Assembly (NCBI GenBank): GCA_017444895.1
Contig: JAFSVR010000048.1
Location: 1 to 33,343, forward strand
Length of the DNA stretch: 33,343 bases
Reading direction: 5' to 3'
DNA from: Clostridia bacterium
GTDB lineage: Bacteria > Bacillota > Clostridia > Christensenellales > UBA1242
Part shown: positions 7,019 to 15,600 of the stretch, piece by piece
How positions within the stretch are numbered: position 1 is the first letter of the stretch
How the letters are laid out: each line of letters begins with the position of its first letter
The notes under the pieces: generated by a model
What the model saw: only the letters and a program-made list of their open reading frames with translations
The model's database searches: none
What the model was told of the DNA's origin: nothing
Translations under genes and position numbers: made by a program

Positions 7019-9010
7019 ATGGATAAAATAATGAAGGGAAAAGTATCGGGAATTGGAGCAAAAGCAGAAGGAAAATCTTCTGCTGTTTCTGTAAACAAGA
7101 ATACTTTTTCTCTTAATAAGCTGTTAAGTTCAATGCAAAAACTTGAAGCGCAAAAAGTTAAGGAACCTAAAAAAGTTCAAAAACAACAGCCTCAAGAAAA
7201 GCCAAAGGCAACTTCTCAAAATGGTGCATTTTCAGTGTCTGGATTGATAAAAAACCTTGAAAAAAATTCAAAACCAGCTAAAAAGACAACAAAAGAGAAA
7301 CCACAAAAAGAAGCGAAGAAGGAAGATGCAAAGCTAGATACCTTAAACAAAAATGTAGTTGAAGAGCAACAAAACAACAATAGTGCAGTTCAGCCAAATG
7401 CTCCTCAGCAATATCCGGTTTATCCTCCATATATGCCAATGATGCCTCCACAATATCCTCAACAAAACCCAAATGGGGAGGCTGACCAGCAACAGAATCC
7501 TTATGGGCAATATCCATATCCTTATGTTCCACAGTTCTTTGTTGCAATGCCATATAACTATGGATATCCAATGAATAATCAAATGCCTGGTGCCGATGGG
7601 CAAAATGGTGGGTTTGCGTTTGGCTTTGGTCAAATGCCACAAAACACAAACCAACAAACTCAACAAGAGCCTACAAAAGACGATGATGAGGATTCCCAAA
7701 AGAAGCTTAAAACTTTTAACTATTTTGCTTCACGTAGTTGGACTCGTAAGCAAAAAGATTCAGAAGCAGACAAAACTGAGGATGAAGGTAAACCTAAAAA
7801 GGATTATTCCGATTTAGATTTTGATGATTTGCTTGATGCTCTGGATGAAGAGGCAGACGAACAAGCCGAAGAAGAGGAGAATAAGCAAGACCAGCAGACC
7901 GAAGAAGAAGCAGATGAAGATGTTGATGATTTCAACAACTATATAGACGAACTTGATAGTGAACTAGAAAATAAGAAGGCGGATGAAGAAGAGACCGAAC
8001 AAGAGACTCTCAATGAAGCCGAGGAGCCAGAAACCCTAGAATCAGAAAATAATGAAACAGAATCTGAAACAGAAGATCAGGGCGAGCAATCTCAGCCAGA
8101 GCAAGAACAAACAGAAGAAAAAGAAGAACAACAACCTCAGGCCATTTCCAAACTTGATTATTTCAAATATAGATTCTTAGACAATTCAGCTGCCGGAATT
8201 AATGGCAAAAACAGAATTGAACAACTTTCAACAAAATATGGAACACGCAGAGAAACAAATGTTGGGCAATTCCAAAGTGAAGAGTCTGGTTTTGTTAATG
8301 ATGAGCAAAACGTATTTAACACCGAAGATTTCAACTTAGACTTCTCAAAGAAGGGCAGTGTTAAGGTATATAAAGATTCAAAAACTCTTTCAATTGCAAG
8401 CATATTCTTTGCTCTGCTATATGCGGTGGCGGGTGTAGTCTTATTTATGATGTATGGGTCCAGAACGGTCGCAACTGTTGTTGCTGAGGGGATTTCACTT
8501 AACGTTAAGTCAAATTATGTTCTATATGTTGAAGTTGGGCAGACGCTTGACCTGTCAAATTTTGAAATATCTGTTGAAAAAAGTGATAAAACCGTTGAGA
8601 TTGTTAAAGTTGAAAACTCAATGATTTCCCAATTCCCTGGTTGCATAAATAGTGAAACACTTAAAGTTGTTTCCCCAACAACCAGAGCGGTTAGCCTTTC
8701 GCTTTCATATGAGGGCAAAACAACGCACCTAAAAATATGGGCATATCAGTTTGGTGCCAGTGATGTTTCAATCAAGTATCAGATATTAAGTGGCTCAACA
8801 ATTTTGCCAAACTTGTCAAACGTTCTTTGCTATGCAGACTATGCTGTTACGCTTGGGGCTAAAACAATTTCAAAAAGGGTTGTTTTGAACTTGCAAAACG
8901 AAGACTCAACAAAGAATTATTATACAGACTCAACAGCTTCAGAAATAACATCAATTATGATTGATGGCGTTGAATTCACAGACTTTGAAGATATAACACC
9001 AGCGCCATAA
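7019..9010 (+). CDS. Single-pass membrane protein with long disordered acidic cytoplasmic region and extracytoplasmic Ig-like domain
   Basis: I do not recognise a named family. The first 110 residues are Lys/Ala/Ser-rich. Residues about 115-222 are rich in Pro, Gln, Tyr, Asn and Met, with runs such as QYPVYPPYMPMMPPQYP. Residues about 240-260 are basic, and 262-375 are extremely rich in Glu, Asp and Gln. One transmembrane helix lies at about 457-480 (LSIASIFFALLYAVAGVVLF). With no signal peptide, the large N-terminal part should be cytoplasmic and the last 180 residues outside. Residues about 487-578 (VEVGQTLDLSNFEI, then SYEGKTTHLKIWAY) resemble a group-3 bacterial Ig-like domain. The ATG at 7019 has only AGG three bases upstream. 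The ATG at 7031, preceded by GGATAA, is an alternative start four codons in. Flanked by its own promoter and terminator, the gene is monocistronic. Function is unknown; a scaffold or envelope-tethering role is only a guess. Confidence 0.85.
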   Translation: MDKIMKGKVSGIGAKAEGKSSAVSVNKNTFSLNKLLSSMQKLEAQKVKEPKKVQKQQPQEKPKATSQNGAFSVSGLIKNLEKNSKPAKKTTKEKPQKEAKKEDAKLDTLNKNVVEEQQNNNSAVQPNAPQQYPVYPPYMPMMPPQYPQQNPNGEADQQQNPYGQYPYPYVPQFFVAMPYNYGYPMNNQMPGADGQNGGFAFGFGQMPQNTNQQTQQEPTKDDDEDSQKKLKTFNYFASRSWTRKQKDSEADKTEDEGKPKKDYSDLDFDDLLDALDEEADEQAEEEENKQDQQTEEEADEDVDDFNNYIDELDSELENKKADEEETEQETLNEAEEPETLESENNETESETEDQGEQSQPEQEQTEEKEEQQPQAISKLDYFKYRFLDNSAAGINGKNRIEQLSTKYGTRRETNVGQFQSEESGFVNDEQNVFNTEDFNLDFSKKGSVKVYKDSKTLSIASIFFALLYAVAGVVLFMMYGSRTVATVVAEGISLNVKSNYVLYVEVGQTLDLSNFEISVEKSDKTVEIVKVENSMISQFPGCINSETLKVVSPTTRAVSLSLSYEGKTTHLKIWAYQFGASDVSIKYQILSGSTILPNLSNVLCYADYAVTLGAKTISKRVVLNLQNEDSTKNYYTDSTASEITSIMIDGVEFTDFEDITPAP

Positions 9011-9025
9011 AAAAATAAAAAAATT

Positions 9026-9051
9026 AAGCACCTTAAAAGGGTGCTTTTTTT
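9026..9051 (+). terminator. Intrinsic terminator after the 663-residue membrane protein gene
   Basis: AAGCACC at 9026-9032 pairs with GGTGCTT at 9040-9046 around a seven-base loop and is followed by a run of seven T residues. The stop codon is 16 bases upstream. An A-rich stretch precedes the stem. Confidence 0.88.
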
Positions 9052-9059
9052 GTTATAAT
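9051..9059 (+). promoter_or_regulatory. Extended -10 promoter candidate for the deacetylase gene
   Basis: TGTTATAAT at 9051-9059 is a perfect extended -10 element (TG, one base, TATAAT) just after the terminator T-run. No good -35 box is present at the expected distance, which is tolerable for extended -10 promoters. It would give a leader of about 140 bases through the inverted-repeat region. A second candidate is TTGGCA at 9126-9131 with CATAAT at 9150-9155 (18-base spacer). I cannot decide between them from sequence alone. Confidence 0.45.
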
Positions 9060-9093
9060 TTTCATTTTTGTTTCATAGAATTGAGCAGGTTTG

Positions 9094-9165
9094 TAATTTT
9101 GTTTTTACAAAATTATTGGCAATATTTGGCAAAAATGCCATAAAATTTGCATAATTCTCTGCCAA
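9094..9165. promoter_or_regulatory. Cluster of inverted repeats and phased TTGGCA boxes upstream of the deacetylase gene
   Basis: A 9-bp inverted repeat, TAATTTTGT at 9094-9102 with ACAAAATTA at 9107-9115, is followed at once by TTGGCA at 9116 and again at 9126, then TGCCA at 9136 and TGCCAA at 9160. The first three boxes are spaced ten bases apart, so they face the same side of the helix. The second and third form the palindrome TGGCA-AAAA-TGCCA. The arrangement looks like an operator or a structured leader for the downstream gene. No regulator is identified. Confidence 0.4.
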
Positions 9166-9207
9166 GTATTTTTCATATGTATTCTAAAATTGAGGAGCAA
9201 ACACATT

Positions 9208-9972
9208 ATGAAGATTTGTAGCGTTAATCTAAGACCAATGAAGGTTATTGTTGCGGTTTTTTTGGTTGGCATTATGCTTTTTGGATTGTTTACAATAACC
9301 AAAACTCAATCGGTTTATTTTGGTTATACGGCTAGATCGGTTCCGATTTACTGTGTTGAAACAAGCGAAAAAAAAGTTGCTCTTTCTTTTGATGCTGCAT
9401 GGGGGTCAGATAAAACCAACCAGATTATTGAGATTTGCAAGGCGAATAATATAGAAGTTACTTTCTTCTTGGTTGGATTTTGGGTTGATGCCAATCCAGA
9501 CAAGGTTAAGGCAATTTATGATGCTGGTTTTGATATAGGCACTCATAGTGAAACGCATCCGCAGATGAGCAAATTAAGCGCTGTTCAAATGGAAAACGAA
9601 CTGACAACCTCGTGTGGCAAAATTTCCGCCATAACGGGCCAAAAAGTGAGGTTTTTTAGGCCACCATATGGAGATTATAATAACTTACTTCTTCAAACGG
9701 CATCTAATCTTGGGCTCCAAACAATTCAATGGAGTGTTGACACGCTTGATTGGAAAGGCCTTTCAGCCTCTCAAATTTTAACTAGGGTTGAGCAGGGGCT
9801 AGATGATGGAGCAATAATTCTTTGCCATAACAACTCAGACCATATTGTTGAGGCATTGCCTGAACTTATTGGAATGATTAAAAGCAAGGGATATAGTTTG
9901 GTTAAGATGAGCAACTTGGTTTATGAAAATTCATACACAATCGATAATAATGGGGTGCAACATAAAAATTAG
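9208..9972 (+). CDS. Membrane-anchored polysaccharide deacetylase (PdaB-like NodB-homology family)
   Basis: This is a carbohydrate esterase 4 type protein of 254 residues that probably deacetylates peptidoglycan or another envelope polysaccharide. The ATG at 9208 is used because GAGGAG at 9192-9197 precedes it. An upstream in-frame ATG at 9190 overlaps that ribosome binding site. Residues about 11-32 form an uncleaved membrane anchor. Catalytic motifs are SFDAAWG with general-base Asp62, HSETH at 113-117 for zinc binding, RPPYG at 151-155, DTLDW, and His207 in LCHNNSDH. Motif 1 has Ala63 instead of the usual second, metal-binding Asp, a feature I associate with PdaB-like and related clostridial members. 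The gene is followed without gap by the SSB-like gene. A role in sporulation is possible but not shown here. Confidence 0.9.
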   Translation: MKICSVNLRPMKVIVAVFLVGIMLFGLFTITKTQSVYFGYTARSVPIYCVETSEKKVALSFDAAWGSDKTNQIIEICKANNIEVTFFLVGFWVDANPDKVKAIYDAGFDIGTHSETHPQMSKLSAVQMENELTTSCGKISAITGQKVRFFRPPYGDYNNLLLQTASNLGLQTIQWSVDTLDWKGLSASQILTRVEQGLDDGAIILCHNNSDHIVEALPELIGMIKSKGYSLVKMSNLVYENSYTIDNNGVQHKN

Positions 9973-9983
9973 TGGAGGAAAAT

Positions 9984-10673
9984 ATGAATAACAATTTTGA
10001 AAAAAACAATATCGCAATAATAAAAGGAGAGGTTCAGGGCGAACCAACGTTCAGCCATAGTGTTCTTGGAGAGGGGTTTTATAATTTAACTGTTAAGGTT
10101 TCAAGACTGTCTTGTGAGGCTGATTATATCCCAGTTACAATAAGTGAAAGATTAATGGGAGATGTTACTGATGGAACAGAAGTTGCATTTTCCGGCCAAT
10201 TTAGAAGCTATAACAAGCTTGTTGGCGACAAAAGCAAGTTAATGCTTACAATGTTTGTTAGGGAGCGTCTTGACCCCAAATCTTGCGAAGAAATAAACAA
10301 GATAACCCTGACTGGATATATTTGCAAAGATCCAATATATAGGACAACGCCATTTGGACGAGAAATAAGCGATCTTTTGATTGCGGTGAATCGTGCATAT
10401 AATAAAAGCGATTATCTTCCTTGCATTGCATGGGGAAGAAATGCGCGTTTTTCAATGGGGCTTGAGGTTGGCGAAAAAGTTGAATTAATTGGGCGAATTC
10501 AAAGCCGAAATTACCAAAAGAAACTTGAAGACGGGGCGGTTGAAACTCGAACAGCATATGAAATTTCAATAAGTAGTATTGGGCTTGCAGATTTTGAACA
10601 ATCCGTGTTTTCAAGTGAGAATATGGAAACATATAAAGACAACTATACCGGCAACCCAGCATCAGCAGTGTAA
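9984..10673 (+). CDS. Tandem OB-fold single-stranded-DNA-binding-like protein
   Basis: Two SSB-type OB folds lie in one 229-residue chain: a degenerate one at about 8-95 and a clear one at about 104-203. The second has the family pattern NKITLTGYICKDP, then TPFGREISDLLIAVNR, YLPCIAWGRNA, and EKVELIGRIQSRNY. Residues 204-229 form a short tail ending in NPASAV, without the acidic DDDIPF-like tip through which ordinary SSB recruits repair and replication proteins. The ATG at 9984 is chosen because GGAGG lies at 9974-9978. A GTG at 9972 would begin inside the preceding stop codon. The gene directly follows the deacetylase and shares its transcript and terminator. It probably binds single-stranded DNA, but the missing tip makes a housekeeping SSB role unlikely. 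Confidence 0.82.
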   Translation: MNNNFEKNNIAIIKGEVQGEPTFSHSVLGEGFYNLTVKVSRLSCEADYIPVTISERLMGDVTDGTEVAFSGQFRSYNKLVGDKSKLMLTMFVRERLDPKSCEEINKITLTGYICKDPIYRTTPFGREISDLLIAVNRAYNKSDYLPCIAWGRNARFSMGLEVGEKVELIGRIQSRNYQKKLEDGAVETRTAYEISISSIGLADFEQSVFSSENMETYKDNYTGNPASAV

Positions 10674-10720
10674 ACCATAAAAAGCAATCTTTGGTTTATC
10701 ATTTTGATGCATACGGAATA

Positions 10721-10754
10721 AAAAAAGAAACCAACTCTTGTTGGTTTCTTTTTT
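10721..10754. terminator. Bidirectional intrinsic terminator between convergent operons
   Basis: AAAAAAGAAACCAAC at 10721-10735 pairs perfectly with GTTGGTTTCTTTTTT at 10740-10754 over a four-base loop, a 15-bp stem. It has A residues on the left and T residues on the right, so each strand reads a stem ending in U residues. It ends the deacetylase/SSB operon on the plus strand and the giant-protein operon on the minus strand. A weaker 7-bp dyad (TAAACCA at 10671, TGGTTTA at 10692) precedes it. Another 8-bp dyad (AATTTGCA at 10765, TGCAAATT at 10790) follows it. Confidence 0.92.
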
Positions 10755-10821
10755 GTTTGTTTCAAATTTGCAATATAATTTCACCATAATGCAAATTATA
10801 CTAACAACAAAATAACATAAA

Positions 10822-12645
10822 TTAATCGTGGTTAATGCGTTTGCGTATCACATATAAAACAACCAACACAACAACATTAACCGCAACAAGGATTAAACCT
10901 ATTGTTTGCATAACAGACCAAGCATCTCGCTTTAAGTTTGATGCAAGAACATAGCCTGTTTTTTCAGTTCCATCGGCAGCATTATAAGTTATTCTAAGGT
11001 ATTTTGCATTTGTGCTTTGGTTGTCATCAATTCTAACCCTGGTGTCTTTATTAAGAACATCAATAACTTTTGTTCCGTTTTCCTCTTCATAAACCGAAGA
11101 GCGAACGGTAAGGGTTGCGTTGTTGCGAATCATATTTTGTGAGCCATTAGAAATATAAACCTTGTCTGTTTCAACGAAACCAATTTTATTGTCTGATGTT
11201 TTAATAAGATAGAAAGTAGCGTTTGGTGTTGTATAGTTGTTGATTGCACCAGACAAAACCACAACATCAGTGATTTGGTCAAAATCAAACAGAATTCCGT
11301 TCTGAACGGCGCCAGTGGTTTCAACATGCCTTGTTGGAAGTTTATAGAGATGCGCCCCCAAATTAATAGACACTCGTGTTTTTGCTGGCGCACGACTTTC
11401 AAGTTCATCAAGGTCAGCAGATGGGATATAGCCATAAACGTTTTTCTCGGCCAAAGAAAGAAGGCAATAATAGTATTCCGTTAGTGGTTGGCTATCAAAA
11501 GAGATAGTTGCAACACGAACAACCTTTGTTCCGTTTTCAATTTCCTCAAGCGGAGTTTGAGAATATGGGCTATCTGTTATTATCGTGTTTTTATTTGCAA
11601 CATAATATTCAAGGTTTTCTGCCGAAAGAGGGGTTAGTGTTGGCTCTGGGTTTTCTATTGCGTTTGAAGAAGAAAGAAGATAATTATCGCCAGATTTAGC
11701 AAAATCAAATTTTGTTATATACCTGCCAGTTGCATTTGTTGCAAATAGTGATGAGCCGTTGGAGCAAAAATCATTATAGCCTGAAACCTGTTGGTTTTGG
11801 CTTATGCTAAGCGTAAGAGATAATGAATCGGCACCAACTGTTTGCTTATAGACCTCAATTTTTGAACTTTCAATAACGGCCAAGTGTATTTCATCGCTAT
11901 ATGTTAACACTTCCAAAGATTTAATTGAAAGGGCAACAGAAGTGAGCGATGAAAGGGCATAAGTTGTTTTTTGCCCTTCAGTGTATGGCAAATAGAATTT
12001 GTATATTTGAGTTCCGCTTGAGAAAACAATGGTGAGGTGGTCAGCAAGGGTGTTGTCAGTTATAACAAAGCTAGTTAGTTTTGCAGTTTCTGTGTCAAGA
12101 TTGCATTCAATATATGTTTCTAAGAATTGCCAACTAGAACCATCATTTTTAAGCGTCAGAACTTCAAAAACATTTTTTGTTCCAGTATATTTGCTTGCAA
12201 AAACAAGAATTGTGTTTTCATCAACTTGCTCGGCAAAGCAACTGAAACAATTTTGAATTTGATCAATGCTGATGCTTGTTTTTGCTTTCGTTTGTGTGTT
12301 ATATGCCACAATAGAAGTTGAAGAGTCTTCTTCAACAAGCACGAACAAAAAGTCGCCAGCAACAGACATTTTCAAGCATCCAGACACGTCTGTTATGGTT
12401 TTATCTGCATCAACTTCATAGTTGGATTTATCATAGCATTTGATTTCGCTTTTCTGGTTATCATAAACATATAAATTGTTTCCAGATGAGGCAATTAAAG
12501 TTGGCTCAAACAGGAGCATAGCTTCGTTGTTTGGTGTTTCGGCATAAGCCGGCAGGCCAGTTTTGAAACCGACCTGCGCACAAAATAACGTAAATGCCAA
12601 AATAACTAGAATTATTAAACTTGTTTTTTTCATTATGTTTTTCAT
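10822..12645 (-). CDS. Secreted, C-terminally membrane-anchored protein with SH3-like segments
   Basis: The 607-residue product starts at an ATG with AGGAG seven bases upstream. A signal peptide covers residues 1-35, with likely cleavage after AYA. Residues about 45-330 form a beta-rich region with repeated short strands (for example LIASSGNNLYVYD and SCLKMSVAGDFLFVLVEED-type blades) that may be a beta-propeller. Three SH3-like stretches follow at about 340-414, 422-498 and 507-573. The last is the clearest (ATLTVRSS, then TRVRIDD, YLRITY and KTGYVLASNL). A transmembrane helix at about 576-600 and the basic end RKRINHD anchor it with the body outside. Bacterial SH3 domains often bind cell wall. 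The gene lies 14 bases after the giant surface gene, so the two are surely cotranscribed, and it may help anchor or assemble the giant. No known family was recognised for the whole protein. Confidence 0.85.
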   Translation of the reverse strand: MKNIMKKTSLIILVILAFTLFCAQVGFKTGLPAYAETPNNEAMLLFEPTLIASSGNNLYVYDNQKSEIKCYDKSNYEVDADKTITDVSGCLKMSVAGDFLFVLVEEDSSTSIVAYNTQTKAKTSISIDQIQNCFSCFAEQVDENTILVFASKYTGTKNVFEVLTLKNDGSSWQFLETYIECNLDTETAKLTSFVITDNTLADHLTIVFSSGTQIYKFYLPYTEGQKTTYALSSLTSVALSIKSLEVLTYSDEIHLAVIESSKIEVYKQTVGADSLSLTLSISQNQQVSGYNDFCSNGSSLFATNATGRYITKFDFAKSGDNYLLSSSNAIENPEPTLTPLSAENLEYYVANKNTIITDSPYSQTPLEEIENGTKVVRVATISFDSQPLTEYYYCLLSLAEKNVYGYIPSADLDELESRAPAKTRVSINLGAHLYKLPTRHVETTGAVQNGILFDFDQITDVVVLSGAINNYTTPNATFYLIKTSDNKIGFVETDKVYISNGSQNMIRNNATLTVRSSVYEEENGTKVIDVLNKDTRVRIDDNQSTNAKYLRITYNAADGTEKTGYVLASNLKRDAWSVMQTIGLILVAVNVVVLVVLYVIRKRINHD

Positions 12646-12659
12646 ATTTGAACTCCTGT

Positions 12660-15600
12660 TTAAGTTATCTTATTTAAGTGTTGCCAATTAACATTGTAGA
12701 ACCACTCAGTTGCAAAATCAACAGTCAGCAGAATTGTCAAGCCTATTGTTCCACCAACAACAGTACCGGTTAATACGATGGTAGATGAAGACTTAAGAAT
12801 TGCGAAGATCTTTACGGCAAGAGAGGCTTCTGCGGGAGCAGCTGAACCACCTGTTGCAATTCCAACGGCAATGATTGAAGCAGCCACAACAGCAGCGGCG
12901 GCTATTGTTGTTATTGTTCTTGCAACCTCACTGCTTGGGCGTTCACCTTCCCAATCAAGGTCTAGAACTGGCAATCTGCTATTAGGATCTATTGTTAAAA
13001 CAGAAACCACGCTTTCAAGGCTGTTAAGGCTACTAGCGGTTGGCGCCCAAGTTGAAACTAGGTTGTCAACATAGGTGTCATCATATTGGTGTCTTTGATT
13101 GAAGATTGCGGATAAGATGTTTCTGAATTTCTGCCAAGTTGTTATTTCAAGTTTGTTGGTTATTTCTTCTTCAACTGTGTTTTTGCTCGTATAAATGAAT
13201 CGGCCAATATTCTTTTCATCTTCAAAAGACATTGATGCTTGGTTATAATATAGATAAGGTTTAATTGCGTTTTTAACTGAGCCATCTCTATTTGTTTCTA
13301 AGTTTTGTTGATGTTGATATTTTAATGATAGTTTTGTTACCATAATGCACATGTCATTTGGGGCAACTGAGAGATCAAGGAATTTTGTTGATGAACCTTG
13401 ATCATATGTGAATGTTTCCCCATTAAGAGTATAGGTATAACCAGTAAATAAATTGTGTGGATTCTTGTTGTCAAAGTAGTTATTAATTGCATCTTTATCA
13501 AGTTGCGTTCCAGTGTAGTATGAGAAGAGGTTGATTCTTTGAATAGTAAACAGGTCTGCCATTGTGAAGTTTTGTGGAATAAGGTAGTTTGCTTTCATTG
13601 CATCAAGAACACTTGAAAGGGTGCTTGCCGTAACAGAATTGTCATAACTGAAAGTTGCCCTGATAAGTGATTCTGTGATAGACGCTGTGGCAGAAGTGAA
13701 GAATTGATAAGTTTCAATTGCATGGGAGGTTATTGAACTTGCATAGTTTATGAAGAAATCTGTTTTAGCGAAGTTGTTGATAAAGTCTAGCAAATAGTAT
13801 GCATTCTTCATAGCCGTTCCATCTCTTGTTTGAGCATCTGCGAGGATTTCAAGATATTCAAAAATTTTGTTTTGGATGTATGCGCCATTTTTCAAAATAC
13901 AAACATCATATTTTGAAACCTCGTTTTGAACAAGTTCAGCAAGTGTTAAATTCTGGTTTTCAAATGTTGCTTGTTTGTCATTATTAAGAAGTGGAATTAC
14001 TTTGCCGTTAACTGTTACAGTTCTTAGAACGCTTGTTTTGTATGTTTTATATGCAGAGGTTTTGTCTGCAATATCGTATCTATGATTAGAGGTTTGAATG
14101 ATTGCTTTTATTGGGGTTGATAGTTTTGCATAAACGAATTTGATTTTGAAATCAAGGTTCCCAAGCTTGAAGTTTGGATCCGTGAACATTTCAGTTTTGT
14201 TTCCAATATTGTTATATGATATTGAAACTGTTTGGCTGTCTAGATTTGTTTGTCTATCCCAAATTGACAACTGTTTTGTATTTGTTCCAGTCATTCTTGC
14301 CATGTTTTCCATATATTCAGAATTATCAATAACATATGGAATATAGGCAGGGTTGTCTGGTGGAGAGGCTGCCGTTATACGAACAACAGGGAAGCCGGAA
14401 TCATTAAGTGCTGTAACCCTAAATTGAATCATATAGTTTGCAACAACTCCATCTTCTGGGTTCTCAAACGGATTACCATCTTCATCAACAGGTTGGTTAG
14501 TTATTGAGTATTTGATGATGTTGCCTTTGCTGTTGATTCTAACAACCTTAACATTAAGATCAACGGCGGTTGATAGGTCTTGTTGTTTCTTGCCATTGAT
14601 TGAAACATATGCAACACCCGGCTTTAATGATAACGTTTGTGTTCCGCCGATGCTTGTTGCATCGTAATAAGTTGAAAGGTTTGATGGGATAGCGCTTGTG
14701 AATAATGAAATGTTGGTTAGGGTATAGAACGCTGCACGGTCGCCCTGCAAGATTTCTTGTGGGGTATAAGTTCGGTTTTCAACAGCAACTTCAAAACTAT
14801 CTGTTGTTGTTTCAGTTGCTGGGTATTCCTTGAACTTGATTTCAACCCTTGAAACCTTGTTGGTTGATTCATTATATCTTAAAACTGGATTGCCGGTGTT
14901 ATAGTATAGATAATAAACAGGGTTATCGGCTGTTCCACGATTAACCAAAGACTCTTCAATACTGATTAAGTCGGCTTTAATTTTGCTGAGCCCAAGCAAT
15001 GTTCCTGTTTTTTCTTGGATATTTGTTACGTTGCCCTCATTATCAAATGTTGGGATGAAGTTATCATCTTTCATTGTCATTATATATGATGTTGTGTCAT
15101 TCTCGGCTATTGAAACGAAACCATTATAAACGATTTGGTTATTGTCATCTCTCAAAGCAATTATATCTGTTTCCTCAACGACCATTGAAACGGTGTATGA
15201 CAGCAAAGATACATAAGCAGAAACAATCATGTCTTGGTCAACCCTTTGAATATAGAGATTGCTTCGTGATGGATTTTCAGAAGTGTCAACCAAATAGAGT
15301 TTATCGCGAATGAGGGTGATGAGTTTTTCTTTGTCGCTATCTTCTTCAGATTTTGTTAAGTCTTCAAACATTTTGGTTACGTCTTCAATATTCTTTGAAT
15401 CACCAGCATCAATTAGATAGTTGGTATTATATGTTTGAGCGGTTGCCCAACCGATAATGTTGCTGAACAGTGATTTTTGAGCGGTTATGACTGCTGATTG
15501 ATTTCTTCCAACAATTATTGTTGATGAAGATACTATTTTTCCGCTATTTGAAGCCTCATCATTAATAACATCAACATTGATTGTTGATCCAGGAGCATTT

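Noticed and set aside
6445-7026. 193-codon plus-strand frame running from subunit A into the following gap
   Set aside because: Two thirds of it overlaps subunit A in another frame, and it runs through the terminator and the next promoter.
9984-10673. SSB-like gene as a sign of a prophage or plasmid
   Set aside because: No phage structural, integrase or replication genes and no attachment repeats are visible around it.
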